Notes: generated by a model not told the origin, from the letters alone. Shown: positions 21,154 through 32,437, counted from the stretch's first letter. The stretch is 64,000 nt of DNA from Batillaria attramentaria (GCA_018292915.2 JACVVK020000369.1:459501-523500), one strand, 5' to 3'. Translations and numbers: made by a program.

Positions 21154-22270
21154 TCGCCGTGGTGTGCTGATTCCTCTACAGGGTTGAAACGGAACATTTA
21201 TCGTGAACGTTATTTTAGAACATTTTTAATTCCAATCTGACGATATATGACATTTTTATTTCCGGTACACTTTTTTTTTTTTTTTTTAAGGGAAAACTAC
21301 CTTTCGGTTTTAGAGATTATATTGGAAGTCACGACATCACTTGATCCTTGACTCGCTTAATTTAATCTGTGGGATCATTCGGTACAAGGACCTAAGTGTC
21401 ATGGATTGGATAGGCACCTATGTCATTTTACCATATGACGGAAGAGGTTTTGATGACGATTTCACTACTTGCATGTGCGCCAGCAGCCAGTCAGCTGTCG
21501 ACAGTTCTCTGAATTTTGCAATACCCTGTGGTATTCTGGCGAGTGACGCTGTCAACTCTGTCTATATATCTATTGCAGTACCAAGTGAGTGTCATACATA
21601 TGATCACCAGTGTAACGATGGGACGTGCGTGTCGCCATGGGACAGGTGTGATGGAGAAGACGACTGTGGTGACAACTCTGACGAGGACGGATGTCGTGAG
21701 TACGCTCTCTCTCTCTCCCCACTGTGCCTGACTTCATGTGACTAGTGCTAGTGTGGTGGAGTGTAAACCGACGACTGTTTAGTGTGAGATAGTGACTGTC
21801 GTGTGCTGTTTTTCATCACGCATTACTGTCGAGTGGACTCTATATTGCTGCTGATTTATTTCCTCTTCTTATACTTTCACTATCGTATCATTGTATTACA
21901 TTTGAGTTTCCTAGTTCATTTATACTTTCACAGTAACTTGGGAATATTAGTACGTAACAGTAGTAGTTGAGATTGTCTTCTTTTTTTACCTTGTTCAGTT
22001 CTTCTGTACCTCACCTTATAGTTTGTTCTTTATTTTTTTCTTTCTTTCTTTCGTAACTCAAATAATTATATCCAACTTTTTGGCATGACTAATTCTGTAT
22101 AAAAGGTTCCTTTAGTACTAACGTGATGGATCCGAAGCAACAAAACCTGCGCATGCGACATTTAAATGTGTACCATCTTTTTAACAAGATATCCGACATT
22201 AATTTTTGTTTTTCTTAAGACGCCGTATCTCTTCCATGTATTTGGCATTTCTGAAACGAGACAGAACGCT
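21154..22270. repeat. Duplicated block, copy 1 (contains LDLa exon 3)
   Basis: Matches 56708-58775 from CGTGGTGTGCTGA through the exon to the AAACGAGACAGAACGC stretch near 22256. The second copy carries one extra insertion (56894-57842). Confidence 0.85.
21579..21695 (+). CDS. LDL-receptor class A domain exon 3
   Basis: This is a 117-bp exon between TATTGCAG and GTGAGTACGC, phase 1-1. It has six LDLa cysteines (SEC, HQC, GTC, DRC, DDC, DGC) and the acidic segment CDGEDDCGDNSDEDGC. It sits in a block of about 1.1 kb (21154-22270) whose exon and both intron flanks are repeated around 58072. The exon differs from that copy at several codons, but the cysteines and the SDEDGC motif are kept, consistent with both copies coding. 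Just upstream (20801-21150) lies the end of a Harbinger-like element. Confidence 0.85.
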
Positions 22271-22332
22271 AGTATGTGTGATGATGCTATCAGTTTAACC
22301 AGGTGTTTTTATGTTTATGTTCTGTCAAGTTA

Positions 22333-22545
22333 TGCGGGGCGGTCATTGGTCTAGTGGTTAAAACTTTGCCACCAATTCGAGAGGTCAGGTTCGAGTGCCA
22401 GTCGGGACAAAGAATTTTTCCTTCTTGTAGGTGGCACCGTTCATTCGGGCCGAGCGTCCGGGGCTCTATCCGGGTACTCCGGTTTCCTCCCCCTCTGCTT
22501 TGGAAATGTTTCGCCCACAAAATTTGATTATGAATTTAATTTTAA
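22333..22545 (+). mobile_element. tRNA-derived SINE, family 2
   Basis: GCGGGGCGGTCATTGG then TCTAGTGGTTAAAAC (A-box-like) and GGTTCGAGTGCC (B box) mark a tRNA-like head. The body continues with GTGGCACCGTTCATTCGGG and TTTCCTCCCCCTCTGC. Near-identical copies lie at 25603 and 63734. Confidence 0.75.
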
Positions 22546-22779
22546 ATTTTGAAACTTAAATAGCGGAGATGATCGACCTTTCACACCACGTGACTGCATT
22601 ATGTTTGTCAAATGTGTGAGAGAATGCACGTGATTCACATGAGTGTGCATGTTGGGTTCATTTCGCGGCGCTTTGAGCTAACGGTTTTGTCGCTGTATCT
22701 GGACACTGTGTGAACTCTGCAACTGTGACAGTTCTGTAAATTTTTTTCGCACTTCGGAAAGCTTTTTGTTGGGAGCTTA

Positions 22780-22925
22780 GATGTTTAAGGCATCGCTGTA
22801 TCACTACGCCGCTGTATAAGGCCATCGCTGTATCACTACACCGCTGTATAAGGCCATCGCTGTATCAACACAGCGCCGTGTTAGGCCATCGCCGAATCAA
22901 TACACCGCTGTGGCGCTAAGGCCAC
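22780..22925. repeat. ~40-bp tandem repeat, about 4 diverged units
   Basis: Units of AAGGCCATCGCTGTATCA plus CTACACCGCTGTAT. A related stretch (ACACCGCTGTGCTAAGGCAC) borders the minisatellite at 32438-32470. Confidence 0.75.
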
Positions 22926-24232
22926 CACTGTAATTGTAATGATTTTTATTGTCAGTTTTGTCTGAGCAGACAGTGCAATTTCCCTTCAACATATCTCTTC
23001 AACACTTCGCTGTGCTAAGGCACTGCTGTATCAACATGTAACCGGCCTCTCTCTCGTCTCTCTCTCTCTCTTCAGATACGGACAAGGCGGGTTGGGTTCG
23101 GGACTTTTAATCGGCACTCAGCAGTCAGTAAGGAGACGTAAACCAAAACCAAAAGAACAAAAACAAAACCCTGAAACATACAACATCACACTCGCATGAG
23201 CAATAAATACAACCGTGGCCTGTGTCTGTCTACCTAAACTATACGCTGGGTTACCATCCAACTAACTGTTCAAATTGAATAATTGTAACTAAACCCATCT
23301 AACATCATGACCAAATTCATAATTAGTCAGAAATAACCAATACTAATATCAGACATACATCTACTATAATGGATAGCAAACGGTGAATACTTGTAAACAA
23401 CTAACATAATGCAAAGATATATATACAATTACATCAAGCACTATATACCATCAAGGTAGAGTATAAACATAAACACCACCTACCCTGTGGGAAATACACA
23501 GGGGTTTGACAGAACCTCCGGCTACGTTCGCTCCCGTTTATCAGCGTGAAAGTATCCTGAAGTAACACAACACTATTATTATATCTCTAATACTAACTGC
23601 ATAAAATACTAAATAAGTTACCAGCAACTAACCTCAACAATCCACATGACCGTTACCGCAATACTAACACAATATGTAACAGCAAAATCACTTCCTCCGA
23701 ACACTGGCAAAATATAACTACTTCCAAATAGAAACTAACTGGTTAAAACTACTCACACCTTTTCAACTCACATCACTTTCTCAGTACAAACATTCGGCTG
23801 CTCAGTATTTATTCATTATCATCCATTCATTCATACGTACGAACAATCAAACACATGTATGAAACTCACCAGTGATTTGGTATAAAGACGAACATTCCCA
23901 ATAGGTCAAATCCAGTCAACCACCAAATATCGCTTCAGTGACAGAAACAACAGTCGGCTACTCTCTTCAACGTGCAACGGCCAAAAGTAGAATGAGCTAC
24001 TAGTATACAAAAGTGAACTCACACGCCCTGGTGAACTGTTCTCGCACTGCGCAAAACAGTCACCGGAAAGGGTAAAACACAATTGAACCATACTCCTGAC
24101 CGGAATGTGTACTATGACCATACTAACAACATACTAACAAATATAAGGTAGCATTAGTGTAAATCACAATTTATTCTAGTAAAGTGTATAGCTGAACTGC
24201 AAATCACGGCGTTATTTGTACTCCCTACCACA
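22926..24232. other. No recognised gene; AT-rich
   Basis: TC run at 23047-23071. ACCTCCGGCTACGTTCG at 23515 resembles the end of the piggyBac-like MITE (CCTTCCGGCTACGTCG) and could be its diverged left end, but no TTAA lies beside it. Confidence 0.35.
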
Positions 24233-24559
24233 TAAAAACCATGGGTAATTTGTTTCCCACGACGTAGGACTAGGAATAAGTCGAAAATTACCTATGTAAA
24301 AACCATGGGTAAGTTGTTTCCCACGACGTAGGACTAGGAATAAGTCGAAAATTACCTATGTAAAAACCATGGGTAATTTGTTTCCCACGACGTAGGACTA
24401 GGAATAAGTCGAAAATTACCTATGTAAAAACCATGGGTAATTTGTTTCCCACGGCGTAGGACTAGGAATAAGTCGAAAATTACCTATGTAAAAACCATGG
24501 GTAAGTTGTTTCACACGACGTAGGACTAAGAAGTTTTTTTTAGCGACGTAGCCGGAAGG
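24233..24559. mobile_element. piggyBac-like MITE, right part, with five 64-bp tandem units
   Basis: Five 64-bp units beginning CATGGGTAATTTGTTTCCCA are followed by the right end CGACGTAGCCGGAAGG (24544-24559) and TTAA (24560-24563). It matches 61028-61226 but with more units. The left end is not clear. Confidence 0.65.
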
Positions 24560-24562
24560 TTA

Positions 24563-25869
24563 AACCCATCACTTCACATCATCTTTGATACTCATTCTCA
24601 TCTCCATCTTCATACGAGAAATACACACACAAAAAAAAAAAATTCATCATACCACTTTGAGTGTTCCTCTTCTCACTTGTTGGTTGGTTTGTTGGTTTAA
24701 ATTCTTCTATTATTCCTTTTTATTATATATTTTTATATATCTCTAAATGGGGTTACTGGGTAAAGTCGATGTCTTCTTTCCATAAACAAAATGTCTTGCG
24801 CGTCTGTGGTTATTTTTCATGTTTTGGACAAGTATTCAGATTTTTTTTTTTGTGCACTGAAAGACTTTAGTGATGCACAGACTTAAAAGTTAAATTAACT
24901 GATAAGTTATACTGTGGTAATGCTGCAACATTCATGTGGAGACATAGCTGTACTCAACTTTTAATGAGTCTTTGCTCTGCTCCGCGTCGCAAGCCCAAGT
25001 AAGATACATGTACATGTACTAATCTGTGTTGAAGTCCTCAATTTTTTCTTGTTAGATCTTGATTTTTATTGTTATGCTCTCCTGGAGTTTTTGTCACAGT
25101 ATGTATGTATACAAACACATGCTCCTGAGGTGTCAGTGTGCCAAGCATCTGATACTGAAGTAATCTGTGAACAGCTTTGTCCTTATCAGTGATACCACTG
25201 TCTTTATCTCTTTTCCAAAGCCTTTCACAACACCCACAGGCTCTTAGATTTGTTTCACATGTCCAGAATGTTTGTTTTTCAACAAACTGAACAAAATTAC
25301 AATGAATTATAAAGAATGCCATAAGTTTGTTTGTCGCCAGGTGCGCACAGTCAAAAGTACAAGTGCTAAAAATAGAAAATGACGATACTAAAAAAAAATG
25401 CGAATCGTTACGGGTGAGATCTCTTCAGATTTGGATTCAGCACACAAAATACATCTAGGATTACCCATTTTTGTTTTGTACTTTAGAAAACCTGTCCACG
25501 GAAACGATTTTTTAAGCAGTAATTTGGGTGCGTCCCAACGCCTAGTATGTGTGAGTCAGTTTACCCAGGTGTTTTATGTTTTTGTTGATGTTCTGTTATG
25601 CGGGGCGGTCATTGGTCTTGTGGTTAAAACTTCGCCACCAATTCGAGAGGTCAGGTTCGAGTGCCACTCGGGACAAAGAATAATTCCTTCTTGTAGGTGG
25701 CACCGTTCATTCGGGCCTAGCGTCAGGGCTCTCTCCGGGTACTCCGGCTTCCTCCCCCTCTGCTTTGGAAATGTTCCGCCCACAAAATTTGATGATAAAT
25801 TTAAATTTGAATCTTGAAACTTAAAAGCGGAGATGACCTTTCGCACCACGTGACTGCAATAGGTTTATG
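24563..25869. repeat. Duplicated block, copy 1 (foldback arm end plus flank with SINE)
   Basis: Matches 61231-61384 plus 62846-64000 almost throughout. It begins as the terminal arm of the foldback family (to about 24790) and continues with about 1.1 kb including a SINE. At 24717-24721 (CCTTTTTATTAT) it is uninterrupted, whereas copy 2 carries a Helentron-like insertion at that point. Confidence 0.85.
25603..25830 (+). mobile_element. tRNA-derived SINE, family 2
   Basis: Same A- and B-box pattern as at 22333 (TCTTGTGGTTAAAAC, GGTTCGAGTGCC), inside the duplicated block. Confidence 0.75.
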
Positions 25870-26004
25870 TCCCATGTGTGAGAGAATGCACGTGATTCAC
25901 ATAAGTGTGCTTGTTGGGTTCAGTTCGCGGCGCTTTGAGCTGATTGAAGAAATTGGATAAAGGCCGTACACCATACTCAGTTCTTCTTCTTCTTCTTATC
26001 AGTA

Positions 26005-26202
26005 GTGAGACTTAGTAGGGCTTCGTACGGAGAACTTCGCTGAGCAGCGTAATCCACTTGCATGTAAATTAGGCACGTTACGGGTACCATTAGCTAATCG
26101 CAGCGCGTTAGCAGCTCGCGGCCTCTGCCGTGTGAGCTTAATTTACATGTAAATGGGTTACGCTGCTCAACGAAGTCCTCCGTACGAAATCCTAAGTCTC
26201 AC
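26005..26202. mobile_element. MITE with ~45-bp inverted ends and TA target duplication
   Basis: GTGAGACTTAG at 26005 and CTAAGTCTCAC ending at 26202 start long imperfect inverted repeats that include CTTCGTACGGAG and GCTGCTCA/TGAGCAGC motifs. TA at 26003-26004 and 26203-26204 flanks it. The TA duplication suggests a Tc1/mariner-type origin. No coding sequence. Confidence 0.75.
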
Positions 26203-26576
26203 TATTATGTGTTTTTGTTATCTATTCCATGTCTGAAACGAGACTGAACGCTAGCATGTGTGATGATGCTATCAGTATACCCAGTTTTTCAGTCACCAAA
26301 AGAGATCTAGCAGAAACTGATCAGGCAGGTCTAGCTATATATCTGGTTTACTTACGTCCACGAACAACAGTGCAGAATGAGAGTTGCATAGAGAGTGACG
26401 GCGGAAAATCAGAACACGTGGTCTGTCCTAAGGGTGGGGCTCAACAAAGAAAACCGTAACAACACAGTAACTCCGCCGACGTCCTCTCTGGCCACGTACA
26501 CTTTAACTGAAAGACGCGTGGCTAGTGGACCACCCGGCTTATATAGGCGGGTGGATTACATAATGGATATCCGGTG
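26203..26576. other. Sequence between the MITE and the gypsy remnant; possible LTR-like promoter on the minus strand
   Basis: On the minus strand CCTATATAAG (26538-26547) is a good TATA box just past the truncated integrase end. It could be part of an LTR joined to integrase by deletion, but no TG...CA ends or second copy are visible. Confidence 0.3.
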
Positions 26577-27012
26577 ACGCCATGTGAAGGTCGTGAAGCG
26601 TGCGGTTAAACCGTTCACACTGCCCATTCCCCTGTGGGTGGTATGGCGTGGTCCGCGTCTTCTTGATGTTGTAGAGCTGGCACAGTTGTTGGACTACCTG
26701 GGACTCGAAGTTGCGACCTTGGTCGCTGTGGATGCGTTGGGGGACACAATATTTCTGGAACCACTGTTCCACCAGGATCTTGGCGACAGTTGAGGCTTCC
26801 TGGTTTCTGGTAGGGAACGCCTGGGCGTACTTGGTGAAAACATCAGTAATCACCAGCACATTCTCCCGGCCATCACTGGACAACTCGAATTTCGTGAAGT
26901 CCATGGCCAGGATTTCCAGGGGCCTACTTGCCAGAAGGTGACCCGAAGGGAGGTTCAGGCGTTGGTGACGTCCCATGGCACATCTCTCGCAGGCGGCGAC
27001 GTAGTCTTTCAC
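26577..27012 (-). pseudogene. gypsy integrase, C-terminally truncated
   Basis: Upstream in the neighbouring frame the His residues of the HHCC zinc finger (LHDRMGHQG) are present; here its CERC pair follows. The core shows D (LAMDFTKF), D (HSDQGRNFES) and E (GNGQCERFNRTL), the D-D-35-E triad that joins element DNA to the host chromosome. The frame ends right after NRTLHDL, so the C-terminal DNA-binding domain is lost. A frameshift near 27010 separates it from the RNase H frame. Confidence 0.85.
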
Positions 27013-28331
27013 GCATGCATCCCAGGCCAGTAAACACGGGAACGCAGGAGTTCCAGGGTCCTCTCGGCGCCTTGGTGACCCATGCGGTCATGCAGGGCCT
27101 GGATGACATCTGGGCGGAGCGAACTGGGAAGGACCAACTGGAGGACAGTATCCTGTTGTGGGAGTGTAACCCGCCAGTACAGCAATCCATTTTGCATGGT
27201 CAGCCGTGGATGCTGGCGGACCAATGCTCGTAGACTGGCCTCTTTTGGGGCGTGTAGCTTGTTAGGCATGGAGGCCAGGACTGCACCGATGTCGGCGTCC
27301 TCCTGTTGGAGTCGCTGCAGCTCAGCGGGAGACAGGTGAGGGAACACCTCAGTGGTGGCTGCAGCAGGGTCAGCCACTTTGTCGGCCTGCACAACAGGGT
27401 CCTGAAGATGTGCAGGTGGAGCGATGTCAGCAGTGGGGTTAGCAGCCAGTCTGTCGCAGGTGGTTGAAGAGACAGACAGATGCTGCACAACAAGGTCCTC
27501 TTGGGCTCCCACAACCTCAGGTGGAATGGCTGTCGACTCTGGCTCGGACGTAGTGGGGTGCGGCAGTCTGGAGAGGGCGTCGGCTGGGTTGACTTTACCA
27601 GGGCGGTATTGCACGTCAAAGTCGAACTGTGCAAGTTGGGCGGCCCATCTCTGCTCCAAGGCACCTAGCTTCGCCGTCTTGAAATGGGTGAGCGGGTTGT
27701 TGTCCGTGACCACTGAGAACTTCGCCCCTATCAGGTAGTGACGAAACTTCTCCGTGATGGCCCATTTCCTTGCCAGAAATTCCAACTTCATGCTGGAGTA
27801 CAGCACCTCGTTCCTCTCTGTCGGTCGGAGTCGGCGGCTGGCATAGGCGATGACCCGGGTCTTGCCATCCTGTACCTGGGACAGCACCGCACTGAGGCCA
27901 TCGTGGCTGGCGTCCGTTTCCACCAGGAACGGCTTGGCGAAGTCAGCATAAGCCAACACTGGAGCGGTGGTCAGGGCAGCTTTGAGTCCGTCAAACGCAG
28001 CCTGGTGTGTAGAGTTCCACAGACTGGTGATGGGGATGGTTTTCTTCTTGGCGCCCTTACTTGCTTCGGCCACCAGATCATGCAGAGGTCCTGCCAGCTT
28101 GGCAAACTTCGCAATGAAGCGCCTGTAATAGCTGGCAAAACCGAGGAACTGTCGGACCTCTGTGGTTGTGGTTGGTACCTTCCAGTTCCGGGCTGCTGCT
28201 ACCTTCTCTTCCTCGCACCTCACCCCCTTGGCCGAGATGGTATGACCAAGGTAGGTCACCTGCAGCCGCAGAAACTGGCACTTCTCCATCTTCAGCTTCA
28301 GTCTCGGCGATACGCTGGAGAAGTCGCTCAA
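27009..28331 (-). pseudogene. gypsy RT thumb/connection and RNase H, to integrase zinc finger
   Basis: The frame contains KCQFLRLQVTYLGHTISAKG and RQFLGFASYYRRFI (end of RT), then FLVETDASHDGLSAVLSQ (first catalytic Asp of RNase H), ERNEVLYSSMKLEFLA (Glu), SVVTDNNPL (Asp) and FDVQYRPGKVNPADALSRLP (final Asp region). It ends in the integrase zinc-finger region VYWPGMHA. RNase H degrades the RNA strand during reverse transcription. It begins out of frame with the RT palm, near 28305-28330. Confidence 0.85.
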
Positions 28332-28869
28332 GATGTTGCAGGTGTTCCTGGAAGGTGCGGGAGAAGATCAGGAGGTCGTCAAGGTAGACGAGCAGGAACT
28401 GGAATAGGAAGTCCGACATTGTTGCCTGCATAAGGCGCTGGAGTGTCGCTGGTGCTGACGTCAGACCGAAGGGCATCCGCGTGTACTCAAACAGCCCGAA
28501 CGGTGTGGTGAAGGCCGTCTTGTGCTGATCGTCGGGTGCCATGGCGATCTGGTGGTACCCACTGGCCAGGTCCAGCGTTGAGAAGTACTGGGCCCCAACC
28601 AGTGAGTCGAAGGATTCCTGGATGCGCGGCAGTGGGTACGCACCTCTGACTGTCTTCATGTTGAGTCTCCGGTAATCAGCACAGAGACGCAGACTGCCAT
28701 CTTTCTTGCGTACCAGCACCACCGGCGCAGCGTAGGGACTGTGGCTGGGGACAATGGCACCAGACTGGAGCAGGCCTTGTAGATGCTCCTTCACCTCCTG
28801 CAACTGTGTAGGTGCGATGGCACGGTACGGCTGGCTGACAGGGACGTTGTCTGTTGTCGGGATCCGATG
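28078..28869 (-). pseudogene. gypsy reverse transcriptase palm and fingers
   Basis: The frame contains YAAPVVLVRKKDGSLRLCAD, YRRLN, FSTLDLASGYHQI, FGLTSAPATLQRLM and the catalytic box LLVYLDDLLIFS (Y-L-D-D). The same frame continues upstream into protease across a single TAG at 28870-28872, in the DIV*HRIPT stretch, where the family normally has a sense codon. A frameshift ends it near 28310. Confidence 0.9.
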
Positions 28870-28872
28870 CTA

Positions 28873-29810
28873 CACAATGTCGGTGTACCCCAAGGTATCA
28901 TCCTGGGCGAAGACATGTGCATATCGGTCCAACAGCTGCTGGAGTTGTTGCCGATCCTCGTCGTCACCATCGAAGTCAGGGCAGGGGACAGTACCAGGTG
29001 CAGCAGGGTCCGTGGAGACACGTTCGATGTTCACAGTCAGCTGACTGCAGTTCGCACGCACCTGGATGTCCTGCCCTTCAAAACAGGAGGCGGCGTGGAC
29101 TTGGGCGACAGGGGTACGTGCCGGGAGGATGCAGTCCTTACTGGTGATGTTGACGAGGCGCACGTACCGCTGTGAGGGTTGGTCCGAGACTAGGGTTGGG
29201 ATGAGCAGCAGACCTTGCGGCAGGGGCTGGGCCAGGGGAGATGCAAGTAGGGGAGCACAGGACTTCTGGGTCGAGGTGATCTTGATGGTGGCAGCGGAGT
29301 ACGCAGGAATACAACAACCTCCTGCTACTCTGGCAACTCCTCGGATACTCCTGGTCTCCAGCTTGACTTCCTGCATTAGCGGTTGCAATACAGGTGGAAA
29401 GTCTGATGTTGCAAGGTCCCCGGTAATCCGTTGCAGAACATTCATCCCTAGCAGCACGGGTACTCGCAGTTTTTCAGGGTTTCCACAGTCTTTGGTGACT
29501 AACACTGGTACAGCCTCAAGAGTTTGTCCAAACGCGACGAGGTCCACAACAACAATCCCAACATAAGGAACCTCGAGTCCATTGGCAGCCCTCAACGTGA
29601 GGAACTGGGCAGGCTGGATGTTATTGCTGTCTTTCAAATGCTGACAGTAAAAACTTTCAGTCACTGTTGTCACCTGACTTCCAGTGTCTATCAGGGCACA
29701 TGTGGAAATTCCCTGCAAGGAGACAGTCACGGTGGGGCACTGTCCCACCAGTCCTGGAAACTGGAAACCGTCACCCCCCGTTGCCTGACTAGTGACAACG
29801 GAGGCCACTA
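28873..29810 (-). pseudogene. gypsy protease region
   Basis: It contains the retropepsin active site ALIDTGSQVTTV (D-T-G), and later VPVLLGMNVLQ, which matches the family's L-G-x-x-x-L dimer segment. It lies in the -1 frame relative to gag and would be reached by frameshifting at the GGGAAAC site at 29811-29817. Open until the TAG at 28870. Confidence 0.8.
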
Positions 29811-29817
29811 GTTTCCC
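29770..29817 (-). promoter_or_regulatory. gag-pol -1 ribosomal frameshift signal (GGGAAAC plus hairpin)
   Basis: On the minus strand, gag reads CAG GGA AAC TAG: the X-XXY-YYZ slippery heptamer GGGAAAC (29817-29811) sits directly before the gag stop. A -1 slip gives GGG AAA CTA GTG and enters the protease frame. After a 6-nt spacer, CCTCCGTTG (29804-29796) can pair with CAACGGGGG (29783-29775) as a 9-bp stem with one G-U pair and a 12-nt loop. An alternative stem (ACTAGTG with CACTAGT) overlaps it. Confidence 0.7.
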
Positions 29818-30220
29818 TGGTGGCTCTGCTGTGGCTGGTGGAAAGCTGCCGGCTGTGGGAACACTGGAGGCTGCTGGAATGCTGGGGGCTGTGGCACGTA
29901 CTGTGGGGCGTACTGCTGCGGCTGCTGAGGGTACTGCCTTGGCTGCTTCTGGTGCTGGCGCCGCCGGTTGTACTGGCGTTTCGCCGGGCACTCTGCCTCC
30001 CGATGGCCAGGTTGTTGGCACCACCAGCATCGGAGCGTGTTGGAGGACTGGTGTTTTACTGGCCCCTATTGTTGCTGGCTGGCACTCAGCTGTGCCTGGA
30101 GCTCGGCTGCTTGGGCAGTGAGAGCGGCCATCTGTCTGCGCATTTCCGCAACTTCTGCGGACTCGGTCGTGGTGGTGAGGATGCGCTGCACGGTAACCTC
30201 AGCATCGGCGTCGTCGCGCA
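29808..30220 (-). pseudogene. gypsy gag C-terminal part with CCHC zinc knuckle
   Basis: From the minisatellite border, the frame reads MRDDADAEVTVQRILTTTTE, then a coiled-coil-like Ala/Gln/Leu stretch (AALTAQAAELQAQLSASQQQ). A TAG at 30066 interrupts it. In the same frame follows CWWCQQPGHREAEC, a C-x2-C-x4-H-x4-C zinc knuckle that binds RNA, then a Gln/Pro-rich tail to the stop at 29808. The N-terminal capsid part is missing. Confidence 0.8.
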
Positions 30221-30221
30221 T

Positions 30222-32437
30222 CCATCTCACGTGTACATGCACCATCACCACTAACATCCTTACGTGTACATGCACCATCATCACGACTAACATCCTTACG
30301 TGTACATGCACCATCATCACGACTAACATCCTTACGTGTACATGCACCATCACCACTAACATCCTTACGTGTACATACATCATCATCACCACTAACATCC
30401 TTACGTGTACATGCACCATCACCACTAACACCCTTACGTGTACATGCACCATCATCACGACTAACATCCTTACGTGTACATACATCATCATCACCACTAA
30501 CATCCTTACGTGTACATGCACCATCATCACGACTAACATCCTTACGTGTACATACATCATCATCACCACTAACATCCTTACGTGTACATATACCATCATC
30601 ACCACTAACATCCTTACGTGTACATGCACCATCACCACTAACATCCTTACGTGTACATGCACCATCATCACGACTAACATCCTTACGTGTACATGCATCA
30701 TCATCACCACTAACATCCTTACGTGTACATATGCCATCATCAGCACTAACATCCTTACGTGTACATACACCATCATCACCCTAACTTCCTTACGTATACA
30801 TGCATCATCATCACCACTAACATCCTTACGTGTACATACACCATCACCACTAACATCCTTACGTGTACATACACCATCACCACCACTAACATCCTTACGT
30901 GTACATACACCATCACCACTAACATCCTTACGTGTACATACACCATCATCACCACTAACATCCTTACGTGTACATGCACCATCACCACCACTAACATCCT
31001 TACGTGTACATACACCATCATCACCACTAACATCCTTACGTGTACATACACCATCACCACCACTAACATCCTTACGTGTACATACACCATCACCACTAAC
31101 ATCCTTACGTGTACATACACCATCACCACCACTAACATCCTTACGTGTACATACACCATCACCACTAACATCCTTACGTGTACATGCATCATCATCACCA
31201 CTAACATCCTTACGTGTACATGCACCATCATCACCACTAACATCCTTACGTGTACATACACCATCATCACCACTAACATCCTTACGTGTACATACACCAT
31301 CACCACTAACATCCTTACGTGTACATACACCATCACCACCACTAACATCCTTACGTGTACATACACCATCACCACTAACATCCTTACGTCTACATACACC
31401 ATCATCACCACTAACATCCTTACGTGTACATGCACCATCACCACCACTAACATCCTTACGTGTACATGCACCATCACCACCACTAACATCCTTACGTGTA
31501 CATGCATCATCATCACCACTAACATCCTTACGTGTACATATGCCATCATCAGCACTAACATCCTTACGTGTACATGCACCATCATCACCACTAACATCCC
31601 TACGTGTACATACACCATCATCACCACTAACATCCTTACGTGTACATACACCATCATCACCCTAACATCCTTACGTGTACATGCACCATCATCACCACTA
31701 ACATCCCTACGTGTACATACACCATCATCACCACTAACATCCTTACGTGTACATACACCATCATCACCACTAACATCCTTACGTGTACATGCACCATCAC
31801 CACCACTAACATCCTTACGTGTACATGCACCATCACCACCACTAACATCCTTACGTGTACATACATCACCACCACTAACATCCTTACGTGTACATACACC
31901 ATCACCACCACTAACATCCTTACGTGTACATGCACCATCACCACCACTAACATCCTTACGTGTACATGCACCATCATCACCACTAACATCTTTACGTGTA
32001 CATACACCATCACCACCACTAACATCCTTACGTGTACATACACCATCACCACCACTAACATCCTTACGTGTACATGCACCATCATCACCACTAACATCCT
32101 TACGTGTACATACACCATCACCACCACTAACATCCTTACGTGTACATACACCATTATCACCACTAACATCCTTACGTGTACATGCACCATCATCACCACT
32201 AACATCCTTACGTGTACATACATCACCACCACTAACATCCTTACGTGTACATGCACCATCATCACCACTAACATCCTTACGTGTACATGCACCATCACCA
32301 CCACTAACATCCTTACGTGTACATGCACCATCATCAACACTAACATCCTTACGTGTACATGCACCATCACCACCACTAACATCCTTACGTGTACATGCAC
32401 CATCATCACCACTAACATCCTTACGTGTACATGCACG
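30222..32437. repeat. 33/36-bp minisatellite, about 63 units
   Basis: Units consist of ACTAACATCCTTACGTGTAC followed by ATRCAYC and one or two ATC triplets plus ACC. Lengths are 33 or 36 bp, so frames stay open for over 500 codons on both strands without coding meaning. Two units share the same one-base loss (ATCACCCTAAC at about 30776 and 31658) and two share TATGCC...CAGCAC (about 30730 and 31540), showing block duplication. It abuts gypsy gag at 30221. Confidence 0.95.

Larger units (their letters stand above)
26577..30220 (-). mobile_element. Ty3/gypsy LTR retrotransposon, truncated and inactivated
   Basis: Minus-strand order is gag end with zinc knuckle, protease, reverse transcriptase, RNase H, integrase, the order of Ty3/gypsy pol. 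The 5' part (LTR and most of gag) is replaced by the minisatellite at 30222; the 3' end is lost after the integrase catalytic Glu. Lesions include TAG codons at 30066-30068 and 28870-28872 and frameshifts near 28305-28330 and 27010. Enzymatic motifs are otherwise well kept, so the loss of function looks fairly recent. Confidence 0.9.

Noticed and set aside
26539..26546. TATA box as promoter of a host gene
   Set aside because: TATATAAG on the minus strand sits at the broken end of the gypsy element; no host gene follows. It may be an LTR remnant at most.
27082..30254. Plus-strand frames of 100-231 codons over the gypsy element
   Set aside because: They are antisense shadows of the minus-strand pol and gag, which have clear catalytic motifs.
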